NCBI GenBank assembly: GCA_025454075.1
Contig: JALOPD010000145.1
Location: 1 to 8,576, forward strand
Length of the DNA: 8,576 bases
From: Desulfobacterales bacterium
Lineage (GTDB): Bacteria; Desulfobacterota; Desulfobacteria; Desulfobacterales; UBA2174_A
Direction of reading: 5' to 3'
Below, one piece after another: positions 1-6,363 of this stretch. The notes beneath the pieces are model-generated. The model worked only from the letters and a program-made list of their open reading frames with translations, did no database searches and had not been told where the DNA came from. A program made the position numbers and the translations under genes. Each line of letters begins with the position of its first letter. The stretch's first letter is position 1.

Positions 1-1
1 A

Positions 2-1195
2 GACACCCAGCACGCGGCCGACCTCTTCGCCCTGCGCGACACGAGCGGCTTCATCTACACCCGCATCGGCAACCCCACCACCGACGTGCTGGAGCGGCGC
101 CTGGCGGCGATCCACGGCGGCACGGCCGCCATCTGCACGGCCTCGGGCATGTCGGCGATCTTCTACACGGTGGCCGCCGTCACCGGCGCGGGCCAGAACA
201 TCGTCTCCGGCTCGAATCTTTACGGCGGCACCCACGTGCTTTTCGAAAACACCCTCAATCGCTTCGGCATCGAGGTGCGTTTCGTCGACTCCTCCAAGCC
301 GGACAGGGTCGAGGCCGCCATCGACAGCAAGACCCGCATGGTGTTCACGGAAAGCATCGGCAACCCGAAATGCAACGTAGACGACATGCAGGCACTGGCC
401 GATGCGGCCCACCGGCACCAGATCCCCTTCGTCGTCGACAACACCGTCTCACCACCGCCGATCTTCAACCCCTTCGATCACGGCTGCGACATCGCGGTCT
501 ACTCGCTCACCAAGATCATCGGCGGCCACGGCAACAGCATCGGCGGCGCCGTGGTCGAGGCCGGCGGCTTCGACTGGGCCAAGGCCGGCAAGTTCCCTGA
601 AATCACGGCGCCCGACCCGAGCTATCACGGACTCAACTTCTGGGAGGCGCTGTGCTCGCTGGAGGGGACCCCCTGCACGGCCTTCTGCGTGAAGCTGCGC
701 ACCGGGTTGATGCGCGACATCGGCGCCGCCCTCGGTCCCATGAACAGCTTCCTGATCCTGCAGGGCTTGGAAACGCTGCCGCTGCGGGCTGCGGCCCACT
801 GCGAAAACGCCCGCAAGGTCGCCGTCTTCCTGGAAAAGCACCCGTTCGTGAAATGGGTGAACTACGCCGGCCTGAAGAGCCACCCGGACTATGCCCGTTC
901 GCAGAAGTACTTTCCCATGGGCCCCAGCGCGGTGTTCGGCTTCGGCCTCAAGGGCGGGCTAGAGGCCGGCAAGAAGTTCATCGAGTCCGTCAAGCTGTGC
1001 TCGCATCTCGCGAACATCCTGGACGCGCGCACGCTCGTCATCCACCCGGCCACCACCACCCACTCCCAGCTCCCGCCCGCCGAGCAGCTCAAGGCCGGGG
1101 TGGAGCCGGAGATGGTCAGGATCTCGGTCGGCATCGAGCACGCCGACGACATCATCGCCGACCTGGACCAGGCCCTCAAGGCCGCTCACACGTAG
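2..1195 (+). CDS. metY: O-acetylhomoserine sulfhydrylase (MetY-type), 5'-truncated by window edge
   Basis: PLP-dependent enzyme of the Cys/Met metabolism family, which makes homocysteine from O-acetylhomoserine and sulfide in the cytoplasm. The reading frame is open from base 2 and coding similarity begins there, so the GTG at 86 is internal. The visible 397 codons lack roughly the first 30 residues of a typical ~430-residue MetY. Fragment residues Y19-x-R21 (in YTRIGNPTT) are the PLP-phosphate contacts made across the dimer. Y74 in NLYGGT is the ring-stacking aromatic, D146 in VVDNT binds the pyridine nitrogen, and K171 in SLTKIIGGHG is the Schiff-base lysine. The insert with GKFPEITAPDPSYHG and the overall length favour MetY over cystathionine gamma-synthase or lyase. 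The segment after D146 reads VSPPPIF rather than the common FATPYL-like form, marking a subfamily variant. TAG stop at 1193-1195. Reaction specificity is inferred from family resemblance. Confidence 0.9.
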   Translation, partial: DTQHAADLFALRDTSGFIYTRIGNPTTDVLERRLAAIHGGTAAICTASGMSAIFYTVAAVTGAGQNIVSGSNLYGGTHVLFENTLNRFGIEVRFVDSSKPDRVEAAIDSKTRMVFTESIGNPKCNVDDMQALADAAHRHQIPFVVDNTVSPPPIFNPFDHGCDIAVYSLTKIIGGHGNSIGGAVVEAGGFDWAKAGKFPEITAPDPSYHGLNFWEALCSLEGTPCTAFCVKLRTGLMRDIGAALGPMNSFLILQGLETLPLRAAAHCENARKVAVFLEKHPFVKWVNYAGLKSHPDYARSQKYFPMGPSAVFGFGLKGGLEAGKKFIESVKLCSHLANILDARTLVIHPATTTHSQLPPAEQLKAGVEPEMVRISVGIEHADDIIADLDQALKAAHT

Positions 1196-1219
1196 GCCAT
1201 TGTCAACAGGTTGTCACGG

Positions 1220-1253
1220 TCGAGCCCCTCCGAAACCCATCGGAAGGGCTCGA
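1220..1253 (+). terminator. Hairpin after metY, possible terminator
   Basis: CGAGCCCCTCCG (1221-1232) pairs with CGGAAGGGCTCG (1241-1252) with one mismatch, and a further T-A pair closes it at 1220/1253. The loop is 8 nt. It starts 25 nt after the metY stop, where an intrinsic terminator would sit, but no T-tract follows, so termination would be weak or Rho-assisted. Confidence 0.45.
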
Positions 1254-1367
1254 TGCTTATCGGACCAATGGGGATTGATTGCACCTGCAACATGAGTGCC
1301 CCACTACCCCCAAAAGGATCACCTTAATTGCAATCGATAATCATACCTAATAGATCTTCTTTTTATC

Positions 1368-1396
1368 TTGCCAGCCACGCACAAACAGCGTATAAG
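1368..1396 (+). promoter_or_regulatory. Sigma70-like promoter for the small CXXCXGXG protein
   Basis: TTGCCA (1368-1373, 5/6 to the -35 consensus) and TATAAG (1391-1396, 5/6 to the -10 consensus) are separated by exactly 17 nt. The predicted start near 1403 gives a leader of about 55 nt to the ATG at 1458. It lies in locally AT-rich DNA. This is consensus matching only. Confidence 0.55.
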
Positions 1397-1457
1397 CCAA
1401 GCCCGTTGAGGCAACTCTTTTGATTATGCCATGAGCGGTGCTCCCCGGGAGGCTGAA

Positions 1458-1619
1458 ATGGTTTGTATGGTTTGTGCAGACTGTAACGGGAAAGGGTATG
1501 TCGTCGCAAAAGATCGCGAATTGGTTTGCAATGAATGCCAAGGCCGGGGCGAATATCTTTTCGTAGATGGCGACAGGCCTCAGAAACAGGGACTGCAGGA
1601 AAATCACGAAACCCGCTAA
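1458..1619 (+). CDS. Small DnaJ-type zinc-finger-like protein (53 aa)
   Basis: Encodes 53 residues with two CXXCXGXG motifs, C6-ADC-NGKG and C24-type CNECQGRG, the signature of the zinc-binding central domain of DnaJ/Hsp40. An extra Cys at residue 3 gives C3-x2-C6-x2-C9. Two such motifs could bind one zinc ion (four Cys). There is no J domain or substrate-binding domain, so it is not a DnaJ; full DnaJ carries four such motifs. The start at 1458 is chosen because GGGAGG (1447-1452) lies 5 nt upstream; an in-frame ATG at 1431 would add nine residues but has no clear RBS. The tail is hydrophilic, and no signal peptide or membrane segment is seen. A good promoter precedes it, which argues for a real gene. 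Possible roles include a zinc-dependent chaperone accessory or metal or redox handling, but the function is unknown. Confidence 0.7.
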   Translation: MVCMVCADCNGKGYVVAKDRELVCNECQGRGEYLFVDGDRPQKQGLQENHETR

Positions 1620-1882
1620 CTTTTAAAAAACTCACACCCGCACTTCGGTTGCTTCCCAAGCCGCTCTTCAGTCATGCCTGGAACCTCCATTTTCTCAACA
1701 ACATGGCGCCCGCAGTTTTTCCGGTTGACAGCAGTTGCCCTTGATATGCGTGGGCTCCGGGCGACGGTGCCCGGACGGCTCTATCCGATCGGGTCAATGT
1801 ATTGGGCGCCGATTGCGTAGCGTTCCACCCCGCTTATATCCAATTTTTAATCATCGGAAACCAACCGGTTCCAATTTAGAGG
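1620..1882. other. Intergenic region between convergent genes, with a small hairpin
   Basis: This 263-nt gap separates the end of the small zinc protein gene from the end of the minus-strand PilZ gene. It contains one compact inverted repeat, TCCGGGC (1756-1762) and GCCCGGA (1769-1775), with a 6-nt loop and no T-tract on either side. Short open frames exist here (for example 1735-1938, + strand) but none has a recognisable protein, RBS or plausible composition. No RNA gene was recognised. Confidence 0.4.
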
Positions 1883-2473
1883 CTAACAACTATCGGCCAC
1901 CACCGTTTCGGCCGGAAGCGGTGATTCGACCTTTTTAGCGGAGTGATGGGCTCTCACCGCCTGGGTCACAAAATTCGTGATTTCCTTAGGTCCACCCATC
2001 AGAGACATGCCAACTTTCGTTTTGCCGATGGAACCGGTCTCCGCATGCACCACTTTTGCCCTGATGCTGATTTCCTTGTCCTCATGGCTGATAAAAGTCA
2101 ACGATGCCATGCCGGTTCTCGGCCCATTGAACAGTTCGATGACTATACCCTCCTGGCTGGCTTCCGTAATGTGGCCCATTAATAAACCCATAGGGTTGCC
2201 TTCAGAATCTTCCAGCACACACGATACTGGTAGTGAAATTCTGACCCTGGGGTACTTTCTTTTTTCAAGGTCGAGCCAGAGACTTTCTTTGCCCGCTTTT
2301 GCAGATGCCGCGTGCGTTTTTTCTTCCGTTCCGCTTTCCCCGATACTTTCCGGGTCCCGAAAGATGCGGAAGATATTTCCGCATTTCGTGCACCGCACCT
2401 TGGAACCGGATGGCTTAAGCAGTCTTTCGTCCAGTTTGAATTTTCTTGAACAGCTGGTGCATTCAATGACCAT
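1883..2473 (-). CDS. Zinc-ribbon plus PilZ domain protein (196 aa)
   Basis: Cytoplasmic two-domain protein. Residues 1-37 form an MJ0042-type zinc ribbon, with C5-x2-C8 and C28-x2-C31 as ligands and the typical opening MVIECTSC. After a charged linker (about 40-68), residues about 70-180 resemble a PilZ domain, which in known members binds cyclic di-GMP. The arginine motif RKYPR (R72, R76) is intact. The second motif, usually [D/N]xSxxG, reads E104-A-S106-Q-E-G109, a conservative change at its first position, so binding is likely but unproven. The ATG at 2473 is chosen because zinc-ribbon proteins of this family begin just before the first CxxC. The frame stays open upstream to 2599, but that extension shows no conserved character. 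No strong Shine-Dalgarno sequence is visible. A role in cyclic di-GMP-dependent regulation, such as motility or surface behaviour, is inferred; the partner is unknown. Confidence 0.82.
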   Translation of the reverse strand: MVIECTSCSRKFKLDERLLKPSGSKVRCTKCGNIFRIFRDPESIGESGTEEKTHAASAKAGKESLWLDLEKRKYPRVRISLPVSCVLEDSEGNPMGLLMGHITEASQEGIVIELFNGPRTGMASLTFISHEDKEISIRAKVVHAETGSIGKTKVGMSLMGGPKEITNFVTQAVRAHHSAKKVESPLPAETVVADSC

Positions 2474-2956
2474 CTCGGCAGGCCCCACTTGGTTCGGACA
2501 CCTTCCCGGGCGAATCTCTATCCAGCTCAGGATATGCGGCGCCCAACTATGACCTAATATCGGCAAAAAAATACTAAACTGAACCTGAATCTTCGACATA
2601 CTGCTCGGGATGATTGGTGTGCCGACGGCGCCCCAGACGGCGCTCTGGTTGGGCAGCGGCGCGCCAGCAATGCAGTGGTCGGTTGTTCGGGGAGGAAAAA
2701 CTGCGCCCGTCGTCTCTCCGGATCGTTTCCGTGTTGTTGGCGTCGTCGTATTCCCGGTATAAAACCCAATCAGCTTTGTGATATGCCAAAAAAATGACGA
2801 TGATGCCGCTCCTTTTACTTGACAATATCAGATGCAAAATTTAGTTCTATCGATGACCGCGGCTCACATCCGCATCGAATGGGCCATCGACAGGCGCCGT
2901 GACCGGTTCTTTGCGGGACGATCATGGCCGAGTTATCACACGGAGGGGAAAACCCG
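2474..2956. other. Divergent intergenic region, no convincing gene
   Basis: This 483-nt gap lies between the minus-strand PilZ gene and plus-strand moaC. Around 2610-2770 several frames on both strands are open at once: a 50-codon frame at 2610-2762 on the plus strand, and minus-strand frames of 71 and 87 codons. None has a clear RBS or recognisable domain. The last ~130 nt before moaC contain a perfect TTGACA. The GC-rich 2610-2720 part contrasts with AT-rich DNA on both sides and may be the remnant of a gene or repeat. No riboswitch was recognised. Confidence 0.4.
2819..2847 (+). promoter_or_regulatory. Candidate promoter upstream of moaC
   Basis: A perfect -35 hexamer TTGACA lies at 2819-2824. 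At 17 nt spacing the -10 would be TAGTTC (2842-2847), a poor match. The region is AT-rich, and a start near 2854 would give a leader of about 100 nt to moaC. The weak -10 keeps confidence low; an activator may be needed if this is real. Confidence 0.3.
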
Positions 2957-3442
2957 ATGGCAGAATTCACTCATCTCGACGACCAGGGCCGGGTGCGCAT
3001 GGTGGACGTGACCGAAAAGGCGGCGACCGTGCGCACGGCAACGGCCGGCGCAGAGGTCCGCATGCGGCCGGACACCTTCGAGCTGATCCGCGACCAGAAA
3101 GTCAAAAAGGGCAACGTGCTCGAAACCGCGCGGATCGCCGGCATCATGGCTGCCAAGCGGACCTCGGACCTGATCCCCATGTGCCACCCCTTGAACATCA
3201 CCCATGTCCAGGTCGACTTCAATCCCGATGAAGCGCAGCAGGCCATCGGCATCCGGGCGAGCGTGCGTGCGCTGGACCAGACGGGGGTGGAGATGGAGGC
3301 GCTCACCGCCGCGTCCATGGCCGCGCTCACCATATACGACATGTGCAAGGCCCACGACCGGGAGATGATTATCACCGGCATCCGGCTGATCGAAAAGTCC
3401 GGCGGCAAAAGCGGGACCTACAAACGCCTCCCCGATAAATAG
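2957..3442 (+). CDS. moaC: Cyclic pyranopterin monophosphate synthase MoaC (161 aa)
   Basis: MoaC acts with the radical-SAM enzyme MoaA in the first step of molybdenum cofactor synthesis, turning the GTP-derived 3',8-cyclo intermediate into cyclic pyranopterin monophosphate in the cytoplasm. The 161-residue product equals the E. coli length, and the key residues fall at the same numbers: K51, H77 (in PMCHPLN), E112 and E114 (in GVEMEALTA), D128 and K131 (in YDMCKAHD). This agreement supports the ATG at 2957 over the in-frame ATG at 2924. GGAGGGG at 2942-2948, 8 nt upstream, is a good ribosome binding site. No other moa or moe gene is in the window, so the pathway genes are dispersed or lie elsewhere. 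Mo/W enzymes such as formate dehydrogenases are common in sulfate reducers and many use the Tat pathway encoded 1.5 kb downstream. Confidence 0.96.
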   Translation: MAEFTHLDDQGRVRMVDVTEKAATVRTATAGAEVRMRPDTFELIRDQKVKKGNVLETARIAGIMAAKRTSDLIPMCHPLNITHVQVDFNPDEAQQAIGIRASVRALDQTGVEMEALTAASMAALTIYDMCKAHDREMIITGIRLIEKSGGKSGTYKRLPDK

Positions 3443-3457
3443 AAAAATTGCGCCCTT

Positions 3458-3522
3458 CAGGATTTACAGGATGGACTGGATTTTCTGCCTGCATAACTCC
3501 GAGAATAATCCTGTAAATCCTG
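3458..3522. repeat. Perfect 15-bp inverted repeat with 9-nt periodicity, likely dispersed intergenic repeat
   Basis: CAGGATTTACAGGAT (3458-3472) is exactly complementary to ATCCTGTAAATCCTG (3508-3522), with a 35-nt spacer. Each arm is built from degenerate 9-10-nt units: on the left caggattta, caggatgga, ctggatttt; on the right repeated aatcctgt-like units that continue to about 3541. There is no T-tract, so it is a poor fit to an intrinsic terminator. The sequence resembles the ATCCTGTAAATCCTG-type repeats scattered between genes of several bacterial groups; that resemblance is from memory. It fills most of the moaC-mltA gap. Confidence 0.6.
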
Positions 3523-3562
3523 TTGATCTTGTCTAATCCTGGTTCAAACGAGTTCTATAAGG

Positions 3563-4816
3563 ATGCTTAAGTCCGCTCATTGCTTCCCCGTTGAAAATAC
3601 AAGCGGCCTCGCTCTCGTTGCCGTGATGGCGCTTCTGTTCTTCGGGTGTCCGGCGCCGCTCAAACCACCCCCCGCGCCGCCCGGTGCAGAGCCGGCGCCG
3701 TCGATGGCCCGCATCGAACCGTCCGCTTACCCGGACTTCTCGGACGACCTCGACTTCGAAGGCCTGGAGCACGGGATCCGCCAGAGCATCGTCTACCTGC
3801 AGTCGCAGCCCCCCGGCCGCGAGTTCGAGTTCGGCCGCGACCGCTACACTGCCGCGCACCTTCTGCTCAGCCTGCAGCGCTTCCAGGGCTTTATCCGCAA
3901 CCGTCCGTCCGGCGCCGATCTTCAAAAGCACATCCGCACCTTTTACCGGGTCTATCAATCCGCCGGCCGAGACCAGAAGGGCGAAGTGCTTTTCACCGGG
4001 TATTACGAGCCTCAGCTCAAAGGCCGCCGCTCGACCAGCCCCGACCACCGGTACCCGATCTACGGCCGGCCGGAGGACCTGCTGAGCATCGACCTGGGCG
4101 CTTTCGCCGAGAAATACAAAGGGGAGAAAATCATAGGTCGTGTCCAGAACGGCGCCGTCGTCCCCTACCACGACCGCCGCGACATCGATGAAGCCGGTGC
4201 GCTCTTCGGCAAAGCGCAGGCCCTCGCCTGGGTCGGTGACCCGGTGGAGCTCTTCTTCCTGCACATCCAGGGGTCCGGCCGGGTCGTTTTCGAAGACGGG
4301 CAGACCCTTGTGGTCGGCTACGACACGAGCAACGGTCGCCCCTACCGCAGTATCGGGCAGCTGCTGATAGATGAGGGCCGGATCAGCCGCGAGGAAATGT
4401 CCATGCAGCGCATCCGGGACTACCTCAACCAGCACCCGGGTGAAATTCAGCGTGTGTTGAGCCACAACCCCAGCTACATTTTTTTCAAGGCCACCCCGGA
4501 CGGCCCCCTGGGCGCCTTGAACGTCAAACTCACGCCGGGCCGTTCCGTGGCCCTGGACCGGAGGATCTTCCCACCCTCGGCGCTGGCCTTCGTCGCGACG
4601 CAAAAACCGCTGAGCGACGGCACGGGCAAAGTCGCATCCTGGGCCGACTGCCGGCGCTTCATGCTGAACCAGGACACCGGCGGCGCCATCACCGGCGCGG
4701 GGCGTGCGGATCTTTTCTGGGGCAGCGGCCCCTATGCGGAGCTCGCCGCCGGCCACCTCAAGCACCCGGGCAAGCTTTATTTTCTGGTGCTCAGGCCGGA
4801 GGCGGCTGCGCCTTGA
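3563..4816 (+). CDS. mltA: MltA-type membrane-bound lytic murein transglycosylase (417 aa)
   Basis: Cleaves peptidoglycan glycan strands, forming 1,6-anhydromuramic ends, at the cell envelope. Residues 1-28 form a signal peptide with K4 and a hydrophobic core, ending in LLFFG-C29. C29 is the likely lipidated cysteine, although F-F-G-C departs from the usual L-[AS]-[GA]-C lipobox. A proline-rich linker follows (30-46). The MltA barrel domain covers about 120-290, with LFTGYYEP (143-150) and HIQGSG (234-239). The C-terminal 3D domain holds QDTGGAI with D371, equivalent to the catalytic Asp308 of E. coli MltA, and GRADLFWGSG (380-389). The protein is longer than E. coli MltA (365 aa), mostly N-terminally. 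For the start, ATAAGG abuts ATG 3563 with no spacer and no upstream start is in frame, because a TGA lies at 3524. ATG 3626 would destroy the signal peptide. Confidence 0.93.
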   Translation: MLKSAHCFPVENTSGLALVAVMALLFFGCPAPLKPPPAPPGAEPAPSMARIEPSAYPDFSDDLDFEGLEHGIRQSIVYLQSQPPGREFEFGRDRYTAAHLLLSLQRFQGFIRNRPSGADLQKHIRTFYRVYQSAGRDQKGEVLFTGYYEPQLKGRRSTSPDHRYPIYGRPEDLLSIDLGAFAEKYKGEKIIGRVQNGAVVPYHDRRDIDEAGALFGKAQALAWVGDPVELFFLHIQGSGRVVFEDGQTLVVGYDTSNGRPYRSIGQLLIDEGRISREEMSMQRIRDYLNQHPGEIQRVLSHNPSYIFFKATPDGPLGALNVKLTPGRSVALDRRIFPPSALAFVATQKPLSDGTGKVASWADCRRFMLNQDTGGAITGAGRADLFWGSGPYAELAAGHLKHPGKLYFLVLRPEAAAP

Positions 4817-4919
4817 CAGGAACAGCGGAAACCATTAAGAATGGCTCGTTCGCCGCGCACGCCCGGACGAAAAGGACTCTACCGCGGGCGCAGCGGCGTC
4901 ACTTTTTGGGAAGTCGCCT

Positions 4920-5417
4920 ATGTTTGGCATCGGCATGCCGGAACTCATCCTGATCGCCGTGGTGGCGTTGATCGTGCTTGGCCCGAAAAAACTGCCGGAC
5001 CTGGCAAAATCATTAGGCCGCGCCGTGCGCGAATTCCAAAAAGCCACCACCGAGCTCAAGGAAACCCTCCAAGTCGACAGCGAGATCTCGGAGGCCAAGA
5101 AGGCCTTCACTGAGTTTCACTCGGAGGTCAACAAGACCATTCAATCCGGAGTCGAGGGCCCTGCAAAACCAACCGCCTCGGAGCCTTCGGCTCCCGCAGC
5201 CTTAACGGAACCCGCCGACAACGAGCCACCTGAGGCCCTCGGGCTCCCACCGGAGCCGGCCGCCGCGTCAACACCGGCGGAACCCTCCGCCGCCGAAAAG
5301 CTGGAAGAGCTGAAAAAGGCCTTCGAGACCTGGAACGCCGAAAAGTCGTCGGCCCCGCACATCGCGCAAACACCGCCGCCGGCCCCGCCTCCCGCAGACA
5401 AGCCCAAGTCGGCCTGA
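4920..5417 (+). CDS. tatB: Sec-independent protein translocase subunit TatB (165 aa)
   Basis: Membrane component of the twin-arginine translocase, which exports folded proteins. TatB sits with TatC in the signal-peptide receptor complex. Residues 6-20 form the short transmembrane helix with the conserved E8, then LGPKKLP (20-26) as hinge, and an amphipathic helix to about residue 50. The G-P hinge and long tail are TatB features; TatA usually has F-G-x-K-K-L. Members of this deltaproteobacterial group are hard to separate, so a TatA/TatE-like or dual role remains possible, especially as no second TatA is in the window. The tail (about 75-165) is rich in Pro, Ala and Glu and contains a second copy of a short helix motif, EAKKAF (58-63) and ELKKAF (130-135). 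The start is ATG 4920, with GGGAAG at 4908-4913, 6 nt upstream. tatC follows after 40 nt, almost certainly in one operon. Confidence 0.9.
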   Translation: MFGIGMPELILIAVVALIVLGPKKLPDLAKSLGRAVREFQKATTELKETLQVDSEISEAKKAFTEFHSEVNKTIQSGVEGPAKPTASEPSAPAALTEPADNEPPEALGLPPEPAAASTPAEPSAAEKLEELKKAFETWNAEKSSAPHIAQTPPPAPPPADKPKSA

Positions 5418-5457
5418 GAATCGGGCCGCTCAACCTTGACAGGACGGTAACCCGAGG

Positions 5458-6210
5458 ATGCTGCGCGAGGATGAAAAACTTCCCTTCACCGCCCATTTGG
5501 AGGAGCTGCGCTCCCGGCTCATCAAGAGCTTCATCGCCGTGGGCGCCGGTTTTCTCCTATGCTACGGCTTTAAAGAGCAGCTTTTTGAAATTCTGGTCTA
5601 TCCCCTCATCCGGGTCATGCCCGAGGGCGGCAAGCTGATTTTCACGGGTATCCCCGAAGCGTTTTTCACCTATCTCAAGGTTTCCTTCCTGTCCGGGATC
5701 ATCCTGGCCAGCCCCGTTCTGCTCTACCAGTTCTGGATGTTCGTTGCCCCAGGCCTGTACCAGAAGGAAAAGCACCTGCTGGGACCGGTCATCGCGATCA
5801 CCTCCTTTTTCTTCATCGGCGGCGCCCTGTTCGGCTATTTCGTGGTGTTCCCGTCGGGATTCAAATTCCTGCTGGGATTCGGCACGGATTACATCCGCAC
5901 GCTGCCCTCCATGCGCGAATACCTCAACTTCGCCACCAAGCTGCTGTTCATCTTCGGGCTGCTGTTCGAGCTGCCCGTGGTCCTGACCTGCCTGGCCTGG
6001 GTCGGCATCGTTTCGGCCGATTACCTGAAGCGCAACCGCAAGTACGCCGTGCTGCTGGCTTTCGTCGTAGCGGCCTTTCTGACCCCGGATGTCGTGTCCA
6101 TGATCCTGATGGCCCTGCCCCTGATGGTCCTCTACGAAATCAGCATCTTCAGCGCGCAGGTGCTCGCCCGCAGGAAAGCGGCGACCGCCGCCGCGCCGAA
6201 GACCGATTGA
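5458..6210 (+). CDS. tatC: Twin-arginine translocase subunit TatC (250 aa)
   Basis: Polytopic inner-membrane core of the Tat system that recognises the twin-arginine signal peptide. HLEELRSRL (13-21) lies in the cytoplasmic N-terminus. FVAPGLYQKEK (95-105) in the first cytoplasmic loop contains F95 and E104, matching the signal-peptide-binding F94 and E103 of E. coli. FLTPD ends in D211, the same number as the conserved E. coli Asp211. Hydrophobic stretches at about 22-38, 73-97, 109-130, 157-180, 195-209 and 213-231 fit six helices. Length is normal (E. coli 258). The ATG at 5458 is the only reasonable start because an in-frame TGA lies at 5437; AGGACGG (5441-5447), about 10 nt upstream, is the likely RBS, with GAGG directly against the ATG. 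It is co-transcribed with tatB. The C-terminal tail is Ala/Lys-rich and unremarkable. Confidence 0.96.
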   Translation: MLREDEKLPFTAHLEELRSRLIKSFIAVGAGFLLCYGFKEQLFEILVYPLIRVMPEGGKLIFTGIPEAFFTYLKVSFLSGIILASPVLLYQFWMFVAPGLYQKEKHLLGPVIAITSFFFIGGALFGYFVVFPSGFKFLLGFGTDYIRTLPSMREYLNFATKLLFIFGLLFELPVVLTCLAWVGIVSADYLKRNRKYAVLLAFVVAAFLTPDVVSMILMALPLMVLYEISIFSAQVLARRKAATAAAPKTD

Positions 6211-6219
6211 GGGGCGGGG

Positions 6220-6254
6220 GCCTTCCGCGTCGTATAAAAAGACCCGCGGGAGGC
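6220..6254 (+). terminator. Hairpin between tatC and the cytochrome promoter
   Basis: GCCTTCCGCG (6220-6229) pairs with CGCGGGAGGC (6245-6254), ten pairs including one G-T wobble, with a 15-nt loop. It lies 9 nt after the tatC stop and ends 1 nt before the -35 box of the next promoter. There is no T-tract, so it may be a weak terminator for tatBC or part of the control region of the cytochrome gene. Confidence 0.45.
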
Positions 6255-6255
6255 A

Positions 6256-6284
6256 TTGACAGCCGGAAGGTTCCCTGGTAAAAA
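6256..6284 (+). promoter_or_regulatory. Sigma70 promoter with extended -10 for the tetraheme cytochrome
   Basis: A perfect TTGACA (6256-6261) is followed after 17 nt by TAAAAA (6279-6284, 4/6 matches). TG at 6276-6277 gives the extended -10 form TGn. Transcription would begin near 6291, leaving a leader of about 73 nt before the ATG at 6364. This is the best promoter in the window and suggests strong expression, in keeping with an abundant electron carrier. Confidence 0.65.
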
Positions 6285-6363
6285 TTCAAAGGGTTTTGAG
6301 TTGGGTAATGCTTCGGGCAAGCGGCAATAACCATAAACTCAAGGGGAGGCAGAGGGAGACGGT

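Noticed and set aside
449..883. 144-codon minus-strand frame inside metY
   Set aside because: It lies wholly opposite well-supported metY coding sequence and has low-complexity composition typical of an antisense frame.
1196..1457. SAM or similar riboswitch linked to metY
   Set aside because: The region is downstream of metY, and apart from one simple hairpin no riboswitch-like set of stems was recognised. The true metY leader is outside the window.
1735..1938. 67-codon plus-strand frame between the small zinc protein and the PilZ gene
   Set aside because: There is no ATG start or RBS, it has unlikely composition, and it runs into the end of the PilZ gene on the opposite strand.
2474..2599. 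N-terminal extension of the PilZ protein to 2599
   Set aside because: The 42 added residues are not conserved in character, and zinc-ribbon proteins of this type start directly before the first CxxC, as the ATG at 2473 does.
2820..2956. Molybdenum cofactor riboswitch upstream of moaC
   Set aside because: I looked for a structured leader; the ~100 nt before moaC show no extended pairing or recognisable conserved core, only a short AT-rich leader and an ordinary RBS.
3458..3522. Intrinsic terminator for moaC formed by the 15-bp inverted repeat
   Set aside because: The spacer is 35 nt, the arms are AT-rich and no T-tract follows, so it is better described as a repeat element.
3533..4765. 410-codon open frame on the minus strand opposite mltA
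   Set aside because: It is an antisense shadow of a high-GC gene. The plus-strand MltA has all family motifs including the catalytic Asp, while the minus frame has no recognisable domain or RBS.
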